Both the position numbers and the translations under genes were made by a program. The notes under the pieces were generated by a model, which saw only the letters and a list, made by a program, of their open reading frames with translations, had not been told where the DNA came from and made no database searches. Shown one piece after another: positions 1-13,127 of a DNA stretch of 57,500 nt. The stretch is from Mesostigma viride (Eukaryota > Streptophyta > Mesostigmatophyceae > Mesostigmatales > Mesostigmataceae), in assembly GCA_009746045.1 (NCBI GenBank), contig RPFO01001075.1, forward strand, positions 312,501 to 370,000. The letters run 5' to 3'. Positions within the stretch are counted from its first letter, which is position 1. Every line of letters starts with the position of its first letter.

Positions 1-131
1 TAAATTTGGTGGTCATTCCTGCTGGCACTCGCCACCCACTACCCACCTCTCCACCCACCACCAAATGCCAAACACGTGCCACCCTACTACCACTACATGC
101 CACCTGCCACCTGCCACCCGCCACCCCACAG

Positions 132-3100
132 CTTTGGGAGGAGCTGGTCTATGTGTGTGCTTACGACCTGCTCTTTGGCGAGGGGTTGGCCGATGACGGT
201 TCCAAGGGGGGGACACCCGAGGTGGAGGCAGCCGTGCTGGCGCGCAAGGGGGCGCTCCGGGCGGCCTTGGCACGCATGGTCATCCAGCGAGGGGTCGCGT
301 CGCCCGCACAGCTCGTGCCATCTGCCAGTGGCGACGCGGCGGATGCGGCAGGCGATGGCGAGACCGCAGGTAGGGCCCGCGGAGTATGGCGCGTGGGCCA
401 GTGGGAAGTGGGATAAGGCAGCTGGGGTGCGCACCGCAGTCTGCTGTAATCCTACATCCTGGCGCCCCTTGCGGTGGCCTACGAGGTGGGTGTGCCACCG
501 CAGTCGTTTATGGAGGTGGGCGTCTAAACATAAGGTGGCAGGCAGCGGCAGCTGGGCCCCATGTCCTCCCCATCTTGCGGGACGATGGCAAGGTGCGGCT
601 GCCTCAAGTTATGCGTTTCGGTGTTGCTTGTGATGAGTTATAAGCCAGGCATCTTCGGCGCCCCCATTTGTTGTTGTATGACGCAACGTGGAGCGACCCT
701 GCGCCAGTGTACTGTCTCTTGCGTGGTGGTGAAGCCTTGGTTGTGTTCCCTGGATCGCATGGATAGGGGACGTGGCATGGGAGACAGTATATGCCACACC
801 TAGATTCTCTTTCGCATATACAGTTGTATGAACATATGTGCATGCAGTAGTCCTACACACAGATCTCGAGTGATTTATCTAGTACCAAATCCGAAAGGCT
901 TGCATCACTCCCCGGACAGGAGAACTTTTGCGGATGACTGTAGGTGTAAGTTGGCGATGCCATGGTAACCGGAGACGTCCGTCCTAAAGTCAGCGAAATT
1001 GGTGCGAGAGGTCCCCAGTTCGATTCCGGTCGGATTCATTTGCAGATCGCGTTTTCCGCATTTTCCGCGGCCCGGCACTGAACGCAAATGGTTTTCACCT
1101 TTGCGGAGTGCCTGATCAGAATATGTGCATGCAGTAGTATTCATGCTTCTATGTGTATGTTCATAGTCAGTATTGTGGTACTAAATCTATTCTCCCCCTT
1201 CCCTCATACTACTATGTGTATGTTCATAGTCAGTATTGTGGTACTATATCTATTCTCCCCCTTCCCTCATGTCGCAAGATGCGTGCATGCTTGTTCCATT
1301 CGCGATGCATGGCTGAATCCTGTCTGTAGACCGCTCCCCTCTCAACCAGTGCATGGCGTGCATTGTGGCTGACACCGTGGCACCGTATTGTTGTCGACAT
1401 GTTGCCACGCCACCATGGCCAACGGCATCCACCCTCACCGCCACATCATCGCGCACCCGTCACGGCCTGTCATGCGATCGCGACTGCGTCATCGCGCCAT
1501 CATCGCACATGGGACCGCACGCTCCGTGCTACCGCGCAGTGCCCCTGCCGCGCTTTGTGCGCGTCAACACCATCCGCATGACCACGCAGGAGGCGGTGGC
1601 GCGCCTGACGGGAGGCGCCCCCAGCGAGGTGGGGCACTGGGGGAGAGGAGGGGCATACTGTGGTGGGACATAGCCAATGGACGGCGCAGCAGTGTACAGG
1701 GTGGTTGGGTGCAGGGAAGGGGAGGGAATCCACCGTGGATGGGGCAAGTGCGCGCTTCATAGGGGCAGTGGTTGCCTGCGTGCATGCATTCGGGCTCCCT
1801 GTCATGCCCCCTCCCATGTGCACCAACGGACCAGCGCCGCACGCTTGCAAGGCATGCTAAGGCATCGCGGTTGCCATGCCTCAGCTGCCAGCAGCAGTCC
1901 CTTGCACGCTTTTCTGTTCCCCCCCCCTGCAGCAGTCTCTGGCAAATGCTCGAAGCCAGCACCGCTGGCAAAGTGTTTCGAGTGTAAACGGCAGCCATGG
2001 CCACTGCACATAAGGGACGGTTGCGTGAGGGACGCCAGGTCTGTAACATGGGAGGGTGTGCTCGACAGTACCCGAGTCGTGACCACAGGCCACGCTTTGT
2101 TCCCATCCCTCCATGCAGGTGGTGGCCCGAGGCACAAAAGCGGGTGCCTTCACCTTGGTGCTGGCCGCGGCTCTAGCTGGGCACCACACTGGGCGCCACC
2201 TGTGACAAATTTCCATGGGGGCAAAGGGGATGGCCCCCGCGCAGCAGCACATGGACACAGCTGTCTTTCAGCTCTTTCTAAACAGCGCCACGCTGTTGCT
2301 GTGGTTGAATGTACAGAGGGACGAATGCGGTGTGTGCCCCTGACGGCTCAAGAGAAATAAAATGTTCACAATACAGTAGATAAATGAAATGTTTACAATA
2401 GCAAGCTTTCTCCTATCATCGCTGGACTTGTGGGCACCTTATACCTGTCTGTCATTATATCATGCCTGCCGACATACGTCACCATCACCTCCACGCCCCT
2501 GCGTACATGACCTGGCAACGTCCCTCCCTTGGTCCAGCGTCTGAGCTGCCCCATGAAACACGACGAGCTGATCCCAGACTTGCTGGTGCTGCCCCCCGGC
2601 ACGGACCTGCACAGCCACCCACTGGTCAAGTCTGGCGCGCTCATCCTGCAGGTAGGGGTTCTGCGGCGCCGGCACCGTGAAGGGTCTGGCCGTTGGGATG
2701 TGGATGCTGGTCATGACTGGACGCAATGCCAGATGGTTAGGGGGAGGTTGGTGGGAGAGGTGAGTCCCTCTCGCAGTTCATAGGGTCTGCCAAAATGCCA
2801 GGCATACAGGTCCCGTCCATCCGCAGCGTTTGCACACTGGTGGATGTGTGCTAGAGGCAATCTATCGGCGGATCACTCGGGCGCACCCATGGCCTGCGTA
2901 CCCTCGGCTACGTCGGATGCCTGCCTGCTCGGCTCCACCGTGTAACGCTGCCGCCTGGCATGTCACGTCTGCGTGTGCTAACAATGTCACGGCACTGATG
3001 CATGATGGCGTGGCTGCTGCGTCCTTTTCGACAGCACCTGGGTGAATTATTGCCCATGTCAAGGAGACAACCAGTAATATGGCCGGGCGGGCGTCATCTC

Positions 3101-6100
3101 CTGCCATGGACTGCTGTTGCAAGTGCTCCTGGGGTCCATTCGGTTTCCAGTGATATTGCTAAGCGCTCGCGGCCATGGCTGTACAGCTGATGTGCACTGG
3201 CAGCACGCATGCACATGTGCATGGCTGCACGAGCAGCTATGCCTCTACTGCTGGTGTCGCTTGTTTTGTGGCCATGGGGGGCGGCTCCCTGGCCGCTGCA
3301 CCCTGACCATTGTTGTGCTGGCATCCCCGTGGACATGTCTGTGTGAACCGTGACGTATGCTTGCGACGCGCAGGGCAAGTCCAGCTGCATGCCTGCATAC
3401 GCCCTGTCCCCTGACCCCACCTGGCAGGTGGGTGGCCCATGCCCTGCGATGCATGTGTGCGATGACAGGATGATGTGTCCAGGTCAAACCCCTTCCTTTT
3501 GCTACGTTTGCCATTGTTGGTCACCCATGTTCATGGGGCGAGGTTGATAGATTCTTATGCAACCTAACACCCTGCAGTCGCATTCATACACATGGTAAAT
3601 CTCCTACCTTGGGGTCACGCGTCGGTCGTTTCGTGGTACAGCGAGCGGAGAGTGTGAACGGCGCTATCGTACTATGCGCTGGTTGTCTCATTGATGATAC
3701 AGAATGGCGTGTGGGACCAAAATGGCCCGCCTTGAATCAAAGGATGGGCGTTCCATTGGGAGCATGCTGGACAGGCGTGGGAAGCATGATGGATGACACT
3801 GTCCTTTCTGATGTTCCCCGGCACTGTCTGCTTCCCTACCCGAACAGAACAGAACAGAACAGAACAGAACAGAACAGAACAGAACAGAACAGAACAGAAC
3901 AGAACAGAACAGAACAGAACAGAACAGAACAGAACAGAACAGAACAGAACAGAACAGAACAGAACAGAACACAACAGAACCCAACAGAACCCAACCCAAC
4001 CCAACCCAACCCAACCTACCCTACCCTACCCTACCCTACCCTACCCTACCCTACCCTACCCTACCCTACCCTACCCTACCCTACCCTACCCTACCCTACC
4101 CTACCCTACCCTACCCTACCCTACCCTACCCTACCCTACCCTACCCTACCCTACCCTACCCTACCCTACCCTACCCTACCCTACCCTACCCTACCCTACC
4201 CTACCCTACCCTACCCTACCCTACCCTGCTCTACCCTGCTCTCCTCTTGCCATGCACACAGCCCCTTCCCGGCGCTGCGCTCTTTCCTCGTCACACAGTG
4301 TGTGTTGCTGTCGCGCACTCACCCATGACCGGGGGACCTGGCTCACGCATGTATGCGCTGGTCTGCGCACTCTCGCTTGCTCCCCTGTGTGCGCACCCTC
4401 ACTCGTCCCCGATCCACTCACAATTCCTCACCTGCTGGGATGACCTGCTGGCATCCGTCCGCTTCCCCTCCCCCTGTGTGGCGTTCCCCAGGTGGTGGAT
4501 GCGTGCGCCGCGCCAGGCAACAAGACCACCCACCTGGCAGCGATCATGCTGGCCGCCGCGCAGAGGCAGGAGCAAGCGGAGGGCGAGCGCCATGGGAGCG
4601 CAGCAGGGGAGTGCGCGGCCAAGTGCAAGGGGGCCAAAGGCCCCAACAAACCATGTGCGGCGCACAGGTGGGGCAAGGTGACCGCGTTTGACAACGACCG
4701 GCGCCGATTCCAGATCCTGGCTGGCACAGTGGCTCACGCAGGCGCAAGCAGTAAGTGGGCGCGCCAAGGGGTCGCGCCTGCCATGGCCTGCTGGCTGGTG
4801 TGCCCTTGCATGCGTGTAGCTGATGGGATTGCCCTTGTGTGCTGGTCATTCCTTGTTGCAGACGCAGGGTTTCAGTTCATGCACGCATGGTCTTCCATTG
4901 TAGTTTTGTATTCTCCACCACCCAAGGCGGACACGTGCCAGCTGGCATCCCCCGCGTTGCGTACCAGGTAGTGCGAGCAAATGCTGATATCTGGCGTTGC
5001 GTGCCAAGTGGTGCGAGCAAATTCTGACATCTGGAGTTGCGTGCCAGCTAGTGCGAATGAATGCTGACATCTGGCGTTGCGTACCAGGTTGTGCGAGCAA
5101 ATGCTGACATCTGGCATTGCCTTTGCTGATGGCATGGTTGCCCGGCACTGTTCACAGCGCACGAAGACTCGGTCCCGCTCATATCATGTAATTACAACAG
5201 AAGGGGGTAATGAACATGTCTTAATCTGCCCGCCGTGGGGCGGTACTGACGCTGTCCATCATGCCACCTGTCAAAATCATAGCGTGTGGCTGCCTGCCCC
5301 TGCGCCGGCTTGCCTGCCATTCCCTTTCTCCCCCTCCACCCCACCCCACCCCATACTAACCCCACTGAAACCCACGCGAGGGTGCCAGATGTGGAGCTGG
5401 TGTGTGGGGACTTCCTCAGCGCCGATGCGACCCAGCCGCCACTCAGCCAGGTGGGCGAAGGTTGGCCCATGTCTTGTTTACATGGCTACAGCCGCCGCTG
5501 CGCGAGGTGTGTGTGTGAGCTTTTGACCCATGCCCCACATTTATTTGGATGCTGCCGCGTGAGGTGGGTATGTGAGCTTTTGACCCATGTCGCACATTTA
5601 TTTGGATGCCGCCGCGTGAGGTGGGCGAAAGATGCTGCAAGTCATCTCGTGCAAGGTTAGAACAGCTGCTTGAGTGAGGTGGGTGCGGACTGATCGCCCC
5701 TCTCAGTGTATGGGTCCGCCGCCGGTGACCAGCCAGCAGCATCCGTTGCATCGTGATGGGTGTGGTGACGGCTGCCAGTGGTGTATCATGTGACAGCTGC
5801 TGGTCACAGGTGGCCTTTGATGGCGGAGCGTTGCGCGCACTGCGTGCGCACGCTGCCCCTGGGCCAGTCCTAGCATCCAATCCCCCATTGTGGACTGTGG
5901 CACGAGGCAATGTGCCAGGGCCCATGTATCAGGCCACCAAGGCACCCGGCGTGCATGGCCCGGTGCCGTTATGCGTGTCCATCAGCAATCGGGCAGATCA
6001 TGTGCCAGTCGGCGCACTAGCCGCCCGTACGCATTCACTGAGCTTGTTTGCCGACTGCCGACTGCCGACTGCCGACTGCCGACTGCCGACTGCCGACTGC

Positions 6101-6991
6101 CGACTGCCGACTGCAGCTACCTGGGCTGCCGGCTGCCTATTGGAGTGCCCATGATCACTTTTGAATCTTTCTTTTTCATTTTGCTGGTCGTTTTGGAAAA
6201 GCCGCGTTGACATGTGTCCTTATGGGCGTGTGATGGAATGCTGCCCACCACGTGGTGGATGGTTGGACGGGCGTCGCATCGGCTATCGCACACCCTGCCA
6301 TGCGCCATGCCATGCGCCATGCCATGCGCCATGCCATGCGCCACATGGCCCACCAGGCGCGCGCAGTGCTGCTGGACCCCTCCTGCTCCGGTTCGGGCAC
6401 CAAGCGGCGGCGCATGGACCACTTGCTGCCGTCACAGGCAAAGAAAGGTACGGGACACCCATGCAAGTATTTGCTTCTGTAGTATTATGCTTAGCCGTCC
6501 ACTAGCATGTATTCCTCATCACCCGTAGCATGGGCTGGCACTTGCACCCTGTTTCTTACGCGGGCACGGTGCGGTGTCTGGGGAAGTGTCAGGGGAGTAC
6601 CTGCGCTCTCGTGCGGCAAAACACCTGTGTCGCGAGCATGCTGTCGAGTTGTGCTGGCGTCGGCAACGATGCCTTGGCAGCAGGTGCTGTGAATCTGACT
6701 GGATTCTGTTGGCACTTTCACCAGTGGGCTTGCTTGCCAGGCATGGAGGTGGGTTTGGGCACCAGGGTTGCCTGGGTCACCCGAGATTTGCTGTGTGTGC
6801 AGTTTCCCTTTAGTGGATGGCGCCGGCCCGTGCATCGTGCATGCTATCAGGTTGGACTCGGAGAATGGCGTGGAAGGGACCATTGAGCGGGGATGATGCA
6901 ACGTGTGCCCTGGGTCTGTGGTCGGGCCATTTGCCCATTCATCAGTGGCCAGTCAATGTCGGACTCTGCATACATGAGGCAGGGAGGCTGG

Positions 6992-7031
<40 letters not shown>

Positions 7032-9395
7032 CATGAGGATGTGCCCATGCGAGCGCAGAGGCTTCCCATGCAATCGTTGGATGTTGATGCCTCCAGGGTT
7101 TGTTTTCTCGGCATGCCCCCCCTTGATGGCATCGCCTGACAGCGGGTGTCAATGCAAGGTCATGGCCTGGATCCTCGTGCATGTCCCATGCTGATGTTGC
7201 ATGAGAACGGCGGTCTTCTCCTTCCAGTTTCGTTCTGTTTGAAGCTGCTGTCGGGCTATCTGGGTGGCGGTCTAATGAGCGGCCATGTGTGTGCGTCACC
7301 TGCCTGTGTTGGATGGCCCTGTGCACGCCTGCATGTGATGGCCCCACCACCACTCATGAGGCCACCTCATCCGAGCCCACCCCTCAGCCACCGCAGGTCC
7401 GGGGTTGGACAGTGTGGGCCAGCCAGAGGGCGGTGCGTGGGATGCAGCCTACCGCGCACCTGCGGAGGAGATCGAACGGGTGGACGGTTTGCGCAAATTC
7501 CAGGAGCAGGCGCTGCGCCGTGCGCTTTCACGTACGTGTGCGCATCCGGTCGTAATCCTGATGATACTCAACCTGCTCATGCGCGCGCTCTCACGTACGT
7601 GTGGGCGACTGGCCGTACGCTACCTGCTCATGCACACGCTCTGTCATGGACGCGCGTGGAGCACTTTGCATTGTACATTGCGCAATCTACCTACCCGTGC
7701 GCGCTCATGCATGAGGGCTGACTGCCACTCTTGGAAGGGCGTGGTGTTTGGGACAGCAGCCTTTGGGGGGACTGAGTCAGCCACCCTCAATAGGCACCGT
7801 GTCTACTCTCGTCCCTGTAACTCCAAGCATCTGGCCGCCACAAAAGAGTTTGGGCGTAGATCACTGCATGGGAACAGCAGCATGTGTGCTGCTTCTTGTG
7901 GACATGCGGCGGTGGCTGCCAGGGTCCCCAGCGTGGGCTGGACCAGTAGCTAGGGGGTTCCCAGCAGGGCAGCTTACTGCTGACCGGTAGCTAGGGGCAG
8001 TCCGGGCCGCCAGCTGCTTACCTGCCTCTACCCCCGGTGCCTCACATTCCTTACCCTCCTCTCCTTCCGCAGTGCCAGCTGTCGAGCGCGTGGCCTACAG
8101 CACATGCAGCGTGTACCGCGAGGAAAACGAGGACGTGGTGGCTGCCGTGATGCCCCTGGCCACGTCCCTGGGCTTCCACTTGGAGCCTGCGCTGCCAAAA
8201 TGGCCGCACCGAGGGCTGCCCACGGTGGCGGGTGGTACGTTGCCCGAGGCTTGGTCTTCTGTTCAGTCTTGCGCACGGGGGGGGGGGGGAGAGTTCCCTA
8301 TCCTCCCACATTGAACCCAGGGTTTGGCAAGGGTACTTGCATGTGCTTGGTGGCTTCTGGAAAGGGTTGCATGTTCTATTCCGTAGTAGACTCATTGCTT
8401 GATCCTGCATGGTCCCATGAACGTGCATGGACAGCCACTTGTTCAACGGCCGGGTCTGTACCCACGCACCTCCATCTCCACAGAGTCACCATCTCCACTT
8501 CTAGGGTCATGCCATGTGCCTTCCGTGCTGGCTGCCAAGCAGCCTGAGCGTGCGATGCCTTCCGTGCGTGGGTGTGCCTCCCAAGCCACCCTGCCATGGA
8601 TGCCTGCTGTCATCCTGCTGGCACTCCCCCACTGTGGAAATGTTCTTGCGTATCTCATCTCGGTGTGCACGTTCTCATTCAGCCATCGCTGACTGGTGTG
8701 CCTACTTGGACTCCTCGTTTGGCCCCTTTCTCCTGGTGGCTCTTGCCGCGTTTCGTGTCCTGTTGGCTCTTGCCGTGCTTTGTGTCCTGTTGGCCCGTTT
8801 CGTGTTTTGTGTCCCCGCAGCCGAATGCCTGCTGCGGGTGGATGCTAACCGTGACGGCACGGACGGTTTCTTCCTCGCGCTGTTTGCAAAGACCCGCGCC
8901 GATGGCAAGAGTAGCGCTACGTTGGCAGGCGAGGGTGCCATCCGTGAAGTGCTGCCAACGCAGGATGCATCGGTTACGGCTGCTTGTGGCACCGGTGCCT
9001 CTGTGGACCAGGGACCAGGCAAGAAAAGGAAAGCAGGAAGCCCATGCCTCCCACAGCATGGTGTTGGCGGGGTTGAGGCAGGTTGCGACCAGGAAGGTGC
9101 AGGTGGCCCCAATCTACAAGGAACAAAAAGGAGCAAGAAAGAACAAAAGGGGCTAGGTGTGTCTACTCAGACACAAACTGATGCTGGGCCAGTTCGCGCA
9201 AATGAGCATGGCAGCAAGAAAACCAAGGACGGGCCGCCTGCAGTGCCTCTTGTTTCACCTGGCCAAACAGCACCTGCGGCTGGGGAAAAGGCCCGCAGTG
9301 GGGGAGGCTTGTCGGCGGCGGCGCAACTCTCAAAGGCAGAAAGGAGGCGGCGTGCCCGTCAACGCAGGAAATCACGCTTGACGTCAGAAAAGTAA
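132..9395 (+). CDS. NSUN5: NSUN5/Rcm1-type rRNA (cytosine-5) methyltransferase, 5' partial, ten exons
   Basis: Exons at 132-369, 1540-1628, 2538-2651, 3374-3427, 4492-4750, 5389-5450, 6357-6447, 7397-7531, 8073-8234 and 8821-9395 join in phase into 592 residues plus a TAA stop. The protein shows LPRFVRVNT, the PGTDLHSHPL segment, the S-adenosylmethionine loop DACAAPGNKT, motif IV LLDPSCSGSG with its conserved Cys, and motif VI YSTCSVYREENEDVV with the catalytic Cys. The C-terminal part PALPKWPHRGLP is typical of NSUN5, and a Lys/Arg-rich tail of about 150 residues follows. In yeast and plants this family methylates one cytosine of the large-subunit rRNA in the nucleolus. The first exons lie upstream of the window. 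Between exon 2 (ends GGAPSE) and exon 3 the family normally has a few more residues, so a small exon may be missing from my model. The exon 6 acceptor at 5389 was chosen over 5381 because only it restores the frame (AGASNVELVCGDF). Confidence 0.9.
1151..1270 (+). repeat. 63-bp tandem duplication in NSUN5 intron 1
   Basis: A unit starting ATGTGTATGTTCATAGTCAG is repeated once, at 1151 and 1214, with one or two differences. It lies wholly within the intron before exon 2. Confidence 0.85.
3842..4238 (+). repeat. Pentanucleotide array with stepwise unit change, NSUN5 intron 4
   Basis: (AGAAC)n covers about 3842-3970, followed by a few ACAAC/CCAAC units to about 4013, then (CTACC)n to about 4238. 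Neighbouring blocks differ by one or two bases per unit. It lies between the exons ending at 3427 and starting at 4492. Confidence 0.95.
4954..5113 (+). repeat. 40-bp minisatellite, four units, NSUN5 intron 5
   Basis: Units begin at 4954, 4994, 5034 and 5074 with GCGTTGCGTACCAGGTAGTG or a close variant. It is intronic. Confidence 0.9.
5491..5627 (+). repeat. 57-bp tandem repeat, about 2.4 units, NSUN5 intron 6
   Basis: The unit contains GAGCTTTTGACCCATG and CACATTTATTTGGATG, spaced 57 bases apart in successive copies. It starts 40 bases after the exon 6 donor. Confidence 0.8.
6050..6113 (+). repeat. (GCCGACT)n heptanucleotide array
   Basis: About nine perfect 7-bp units in the intron upstream of NSUN5 exon 7. 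Confidence 0.95.
6296..6343 (+). repeat. 12-bp tandem repeat next to an NSUN5 acceptor
   Basis: About four copies of CATGCCATGCGC end 13 bases before exon 7 (acceptor AG at 6355-6356), where a polypyrimidine tract would be expected. Confidence 0.85.
6986..7033 (+). repeat. (GGCA)n tetranucleotide array
   Basis: About twelve perfect units in the intron between NSUN5 exons 7 and 8. Confidence 0.95.
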
Positions 9396-9596
9396 CGTGC
9401 GCTTGCAGATGCACCAGCCGGCAAGCGCCATTTGCGTGGGCACCCAGTCACCACTACTTGAGCACCAGGTGTAGTCCTGATGCCTTTTCAAGGAACTGCT
9501 TTCTGGGCGGATAACTGGAAACAGAAAGACGATGGAGAAATTCTATCCCCTGCATTGTCATGCATAGACGCATGCACCTAGATCCCAAATCTATTT

Positions 9597-9770
9597 GAAT
9601 TGATTAATTAACACGCACTCCCGTTGCGGAGTCACGGAGCACAATATTACGGAGTTGAAAGTGCTTTTCATCGGGCTGTATGTTGCACACTGGGAAGGGG
9701 GCAGAGACAACCCTCTTCCCTCATGCCCGGAGGCAAGCCACAGCTGCAATCGAAACTATACTCACGAGGC
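9597..9770 (-). mobile_element. Diverged 3' end of a family A LINE
   Basis: Read on the minus strand it matches the 3' untranslated end of the family A copies at 19797, 22481 and 42105. It shares the ACTCCGCAACGGGAG-type hairpin, the purine-rich GGCAGAGAC segment, the CCACAGCTGCA segment and a TTAATTAA-like tail. It is the most diverged of the four and has no ORF. Confidence 0.75.
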
Positions 9771-10828
9771 GAGTCTGGCATAACTGCACGGGTGCACTAA
9801 TGCTACATGAAATGTGCGGGGGTGACATATATTGCGGGGACATGGTCTGGCACATGCAATGAAACTGAAGACTGAAGTGTGCGGGGTAGACATGCAGCCG
9901 GGTGCATAGGCTGAACAACTGAAGTTCAGTTGTTTTACTGAAGGTAGCCCGATCCGGTAGTATGCTGAGCCATACACGGTGCTACGAAGGCCATGCAGGT
10001 GGCTAGGCCATACATCAATACGTCAACATCACGCAAACCCTATCTGGACCTTTTAGTTTATCATGGAGCCTGCATGCATGTATATTTGCATCAATTGAAT
10101 CCTTTATATAGTAGCGCCATGCATGGGATACAGTGGATACATGCGTGGATCCATGTGCAATAGCAAAATGTCGTCGAGTGCAAAATGTTTTTTTGGCCTG
10201 GCGTGCAAGGCGTCACCTGGGAGCTAGACAAATTAAGTGCCATGGCCATGTACACCCAATGGAATACGTTGGCCGGTGCACAACAAGGTGCAGCTATAGG
10301 AATTAATTAATAGGAAAGATTGTTATTAACTGTTAAATATATCGGCATAGTAGTATTTAAAAGTGCGGTCGCAAAGTTGTTGGTGCAAAGTCAGCCTAGA
10401 TTTCCATTAAACAAGCCTTGATTGCAACAGTTGCAGTCAGATGGAGAATATCTAGATAGGCTTACAAACTGTGGGCCCATCAATCTTGAATGGGAAAGCT
10501 AGCTTTAGCAGGGTGGAGACAAGGTCGGATATCGATTGGCGGAGATTATATCTACGCAGATGACGTCCACGCTTATTGAGCACTAACTTTATGATGTCAC
10601 AGACACATGGTTAGACGGCCTGGCGATCTAGAGGCCGGGGTGGTGGGCCTGGCCGGAGATCTGCAAGAAGACTGCGGCGATAGCAGTAGGGCTCGTGGGC
10701 CCCCCACCTGACCACTTTCTCTTCGATGGCGCCACCGTCCATATACTGGGAACGGCTCAAACCGATGAGCGGCATCCTACCTCACTCTGCGCCGACGACA
10801 TTGAGGCCCGGATAGGCCTACCCTGGGC

Positions 10829-10926
10829 GATTCTCCCTCCCTCCCTCCCCCCCGACGTCCCCCCCTCCCCCCCTCCCCGCCCCCCTCCCTCCCTCCTTCC
10901 CTCCCTCCCTCCCTCCCTCCCTTCCT
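10829..10926 (+). repeat. Polypyrimidine (CCCT/TCCC)n tract
   Basis: Nearly 100 bases of C and T in irregular CCCT units, broken by CCCCCCGACG. It could form triplex DNA (H-DNA); no gene overlaps it. Confidence 0.85.
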
Positions 10927-13127
10927 GCTGCGCCTGAGCCGTGAAACCTGAGAGCAGCTGGGGCTCGCCGCGCCGGCCCTTGTGGGGTTGCATGCATGCA
11001 AAAATGGTATCAAATGACAGCAACGAAAAGCTCAGCGTCTGCACGAGGTCCAGAACACTAGATACAAGTTCGTACCTTACTTGCAACAACCATTCCAGCT
11101 CAAAGCAGAAGTGAGGTCCGGGAATCATTCAGCTGCCCCATGCGTTACCCATGAGCCCATGCTATCCCTCTTAGAACCCCCCCAATTCACATGGGTGCCC
11201 ACTCACTTTCATGTACCCAACCCATAAAATGCAACATTAAAGCAAGAATATGTCGTATCGTATCTACTAGAAAGAGCAAGCAAGAAAACGAACCATACCA
11301 TGATACCCACCAGTGCACCTTTTGAACACATGCATATGGGATGATGTGAACCGTCGTTACAGTCATTCCCTTGTATACAATCATCGTAACATGTAGTAGC
11401 AACGTGGGGAGTGGGGACCATTCGCAAGAAAGTAGTGGGCTTTTGGCTTGCATGAGCTACAGTGTTATGCCAGCTTCCCAATAGCACTACCACCCTCCGA
11501 TTGGACTTTCTCAGGGTTCACGTTGTGAAGTGAGAGCATGCAAGCATGCAAGCAGCCGGTGCACCAATGGATTACCCATGGCCACTATCACTGCTGCGAC
11601 GTTGTGCTCCCCCGCGTTGCAAGCGGGTACCCAACAAGCAACATATCGATGTGATGGTCTTGCTCCTTCGTATTCAGGATTGGGGACCGTCATGCGTGCT
11701 CCCTCTCCGTGTAGCCCAGGGCCAAAAGCATTCGTCCTGTCGGCGGTGAGTAAGGGAGCACGCTGTGAGAATCAAACTAGCTTACTCTCGTGCACCACCG
11801 CCTTGTCCTCTGCTTAACGACTGCAAACATGCCACTGAAAACTCCAATGACTCGGTAGGCACCTTACGGCGAATATCTACCTCGGTGTTGGGTGGGCCCG
11901 CTCCCCTGACAGATACCAACTGTAGGCTCCCTGAATTCTTCACGCTCTTTCCATTTTTTACAACCTGGAAAGGTTTTCCCTGGTAAGGCCAAAGGCAGGG
12001 CCAACGGCCGCATAAACGCTTCTGGATGATCTCGTGCAAAAAAGCTAGGGCAAAAAATATGTTCGAGAACATTACCGGCTCCGGCGGCGACCACGATTAC
12101 CCATTTGCGGGACTTCTGCGTCAAGGTCCTGAACAAACGCTCGCGAAATCCGAAGGTTTTCGGCCAGATATGGGCCGTGCCTCCGTTGCTGCCATCGATT
12201 TTGCACTGGTGAAGCTCCATTGCTCGCCCTTGTGCTTTCGCCAGGCCGGCTTCATTATCCGCCAGTTTACACCTTCATGTCCTTTTCAATTCGCATAAAC
12301 GCAGATAGATATGAACGAAAACAATACCAGCCTTTCATAAACACATACGCAGTATCAAGACAATCAAGCCTGCCCTGAATGATACACACAACATGTGTAG
12401 ACGACCGCGACTGATAACAGTCGCCATAGAAGAAGGCCTTAGGCTGACCTTCCCTGGCTTGACAGTCAGAAGTCAGAACTCAGAACCAGTGCGTGCAAAG
12501 CAGGAAGTTTCCCGCTAACTGCTGCCGTCCGTTGGACAACAGAAATGTGAAATGTCAGGCGTTCCCTGGGCGTTCACTCAAGTTCACTGTTCAGAATTCA
12601 GACGTTAGCTACAGGGTGCTTAACTGCTCATACGGTATACCGCAATTCGCCATCAGGCCACCCACAGCGGAATGGCATGGCGTCCTTGATCCTACGGCCA
12701 GTCGACCAATATTAATTCCATGACCCTGAAGTTGTATAAAATTCCATGAAAATCCCAAGAAAATCCCGACATCTTTTTTCATGAAAGCAAGATGAAAGTG
12801 CCAATTGTTATGATTTTGCTGCCATTACCTAATTGCTGGTTACCCGGATCTGTGATGCGTTTTATTACAACAACAACCTAACCTCGACAAACGTGAAACG
12901 GTTGGGTTCTCTTGCGACCTTGATCATGACTCTACTAAAGATAATGGTTAGGTTAGGGCAACATTTTCGAATAGGAAACTAGCTTGGCCGCGGATGTATT
13001 ATTTTCATCAAACGTGCGCCAGCTAGCTGCAAGCAGCCTGTGTATTTAAGAGTGGTCAGTAATTACCCAATTGTATTTAATATGATTATTACGTAATTAA
13101 GCTTCCAGGTGGTTGCGGGAACCGACA

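Larger units (their letters stand above)
9396..13127. other. Gene-poor interval between NSUN5 and the first ParA-like gene
   Basis: I see no exon I can support. The interval holds a fossil family A LINE tail (9597-9770), a CT-rich tract (10829-10926) and otherwise AT-richer unique sequence. The promoter of the first ParA-like gene should lie near its right end, but I see no convincing TATA box there. Confidence 0.5.

Noticed and set aside
4013-4238. Interstitial telomere made of (CCCTA)n
   Set aside because: The unit is five bases, not the plant or algal 7-8 base telomere, and it grades into AGAAC units within a gene; a simple repeat fits better.
3609-4443. Repeat protein with TEQNR and PYPTL units
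   Set aside because: Pentanucleotide array within an NSUN5 intron, open in more than one frame.
5381-5450. Earlier acceptor for NSUN5 exon 6 (CGCGAG|GGTGCC)
   Set aside because: It puts the following codons out of frame with exon 5; the AG at 5387-5388 keeps frame and gives the expected AGASNVELVCGD.
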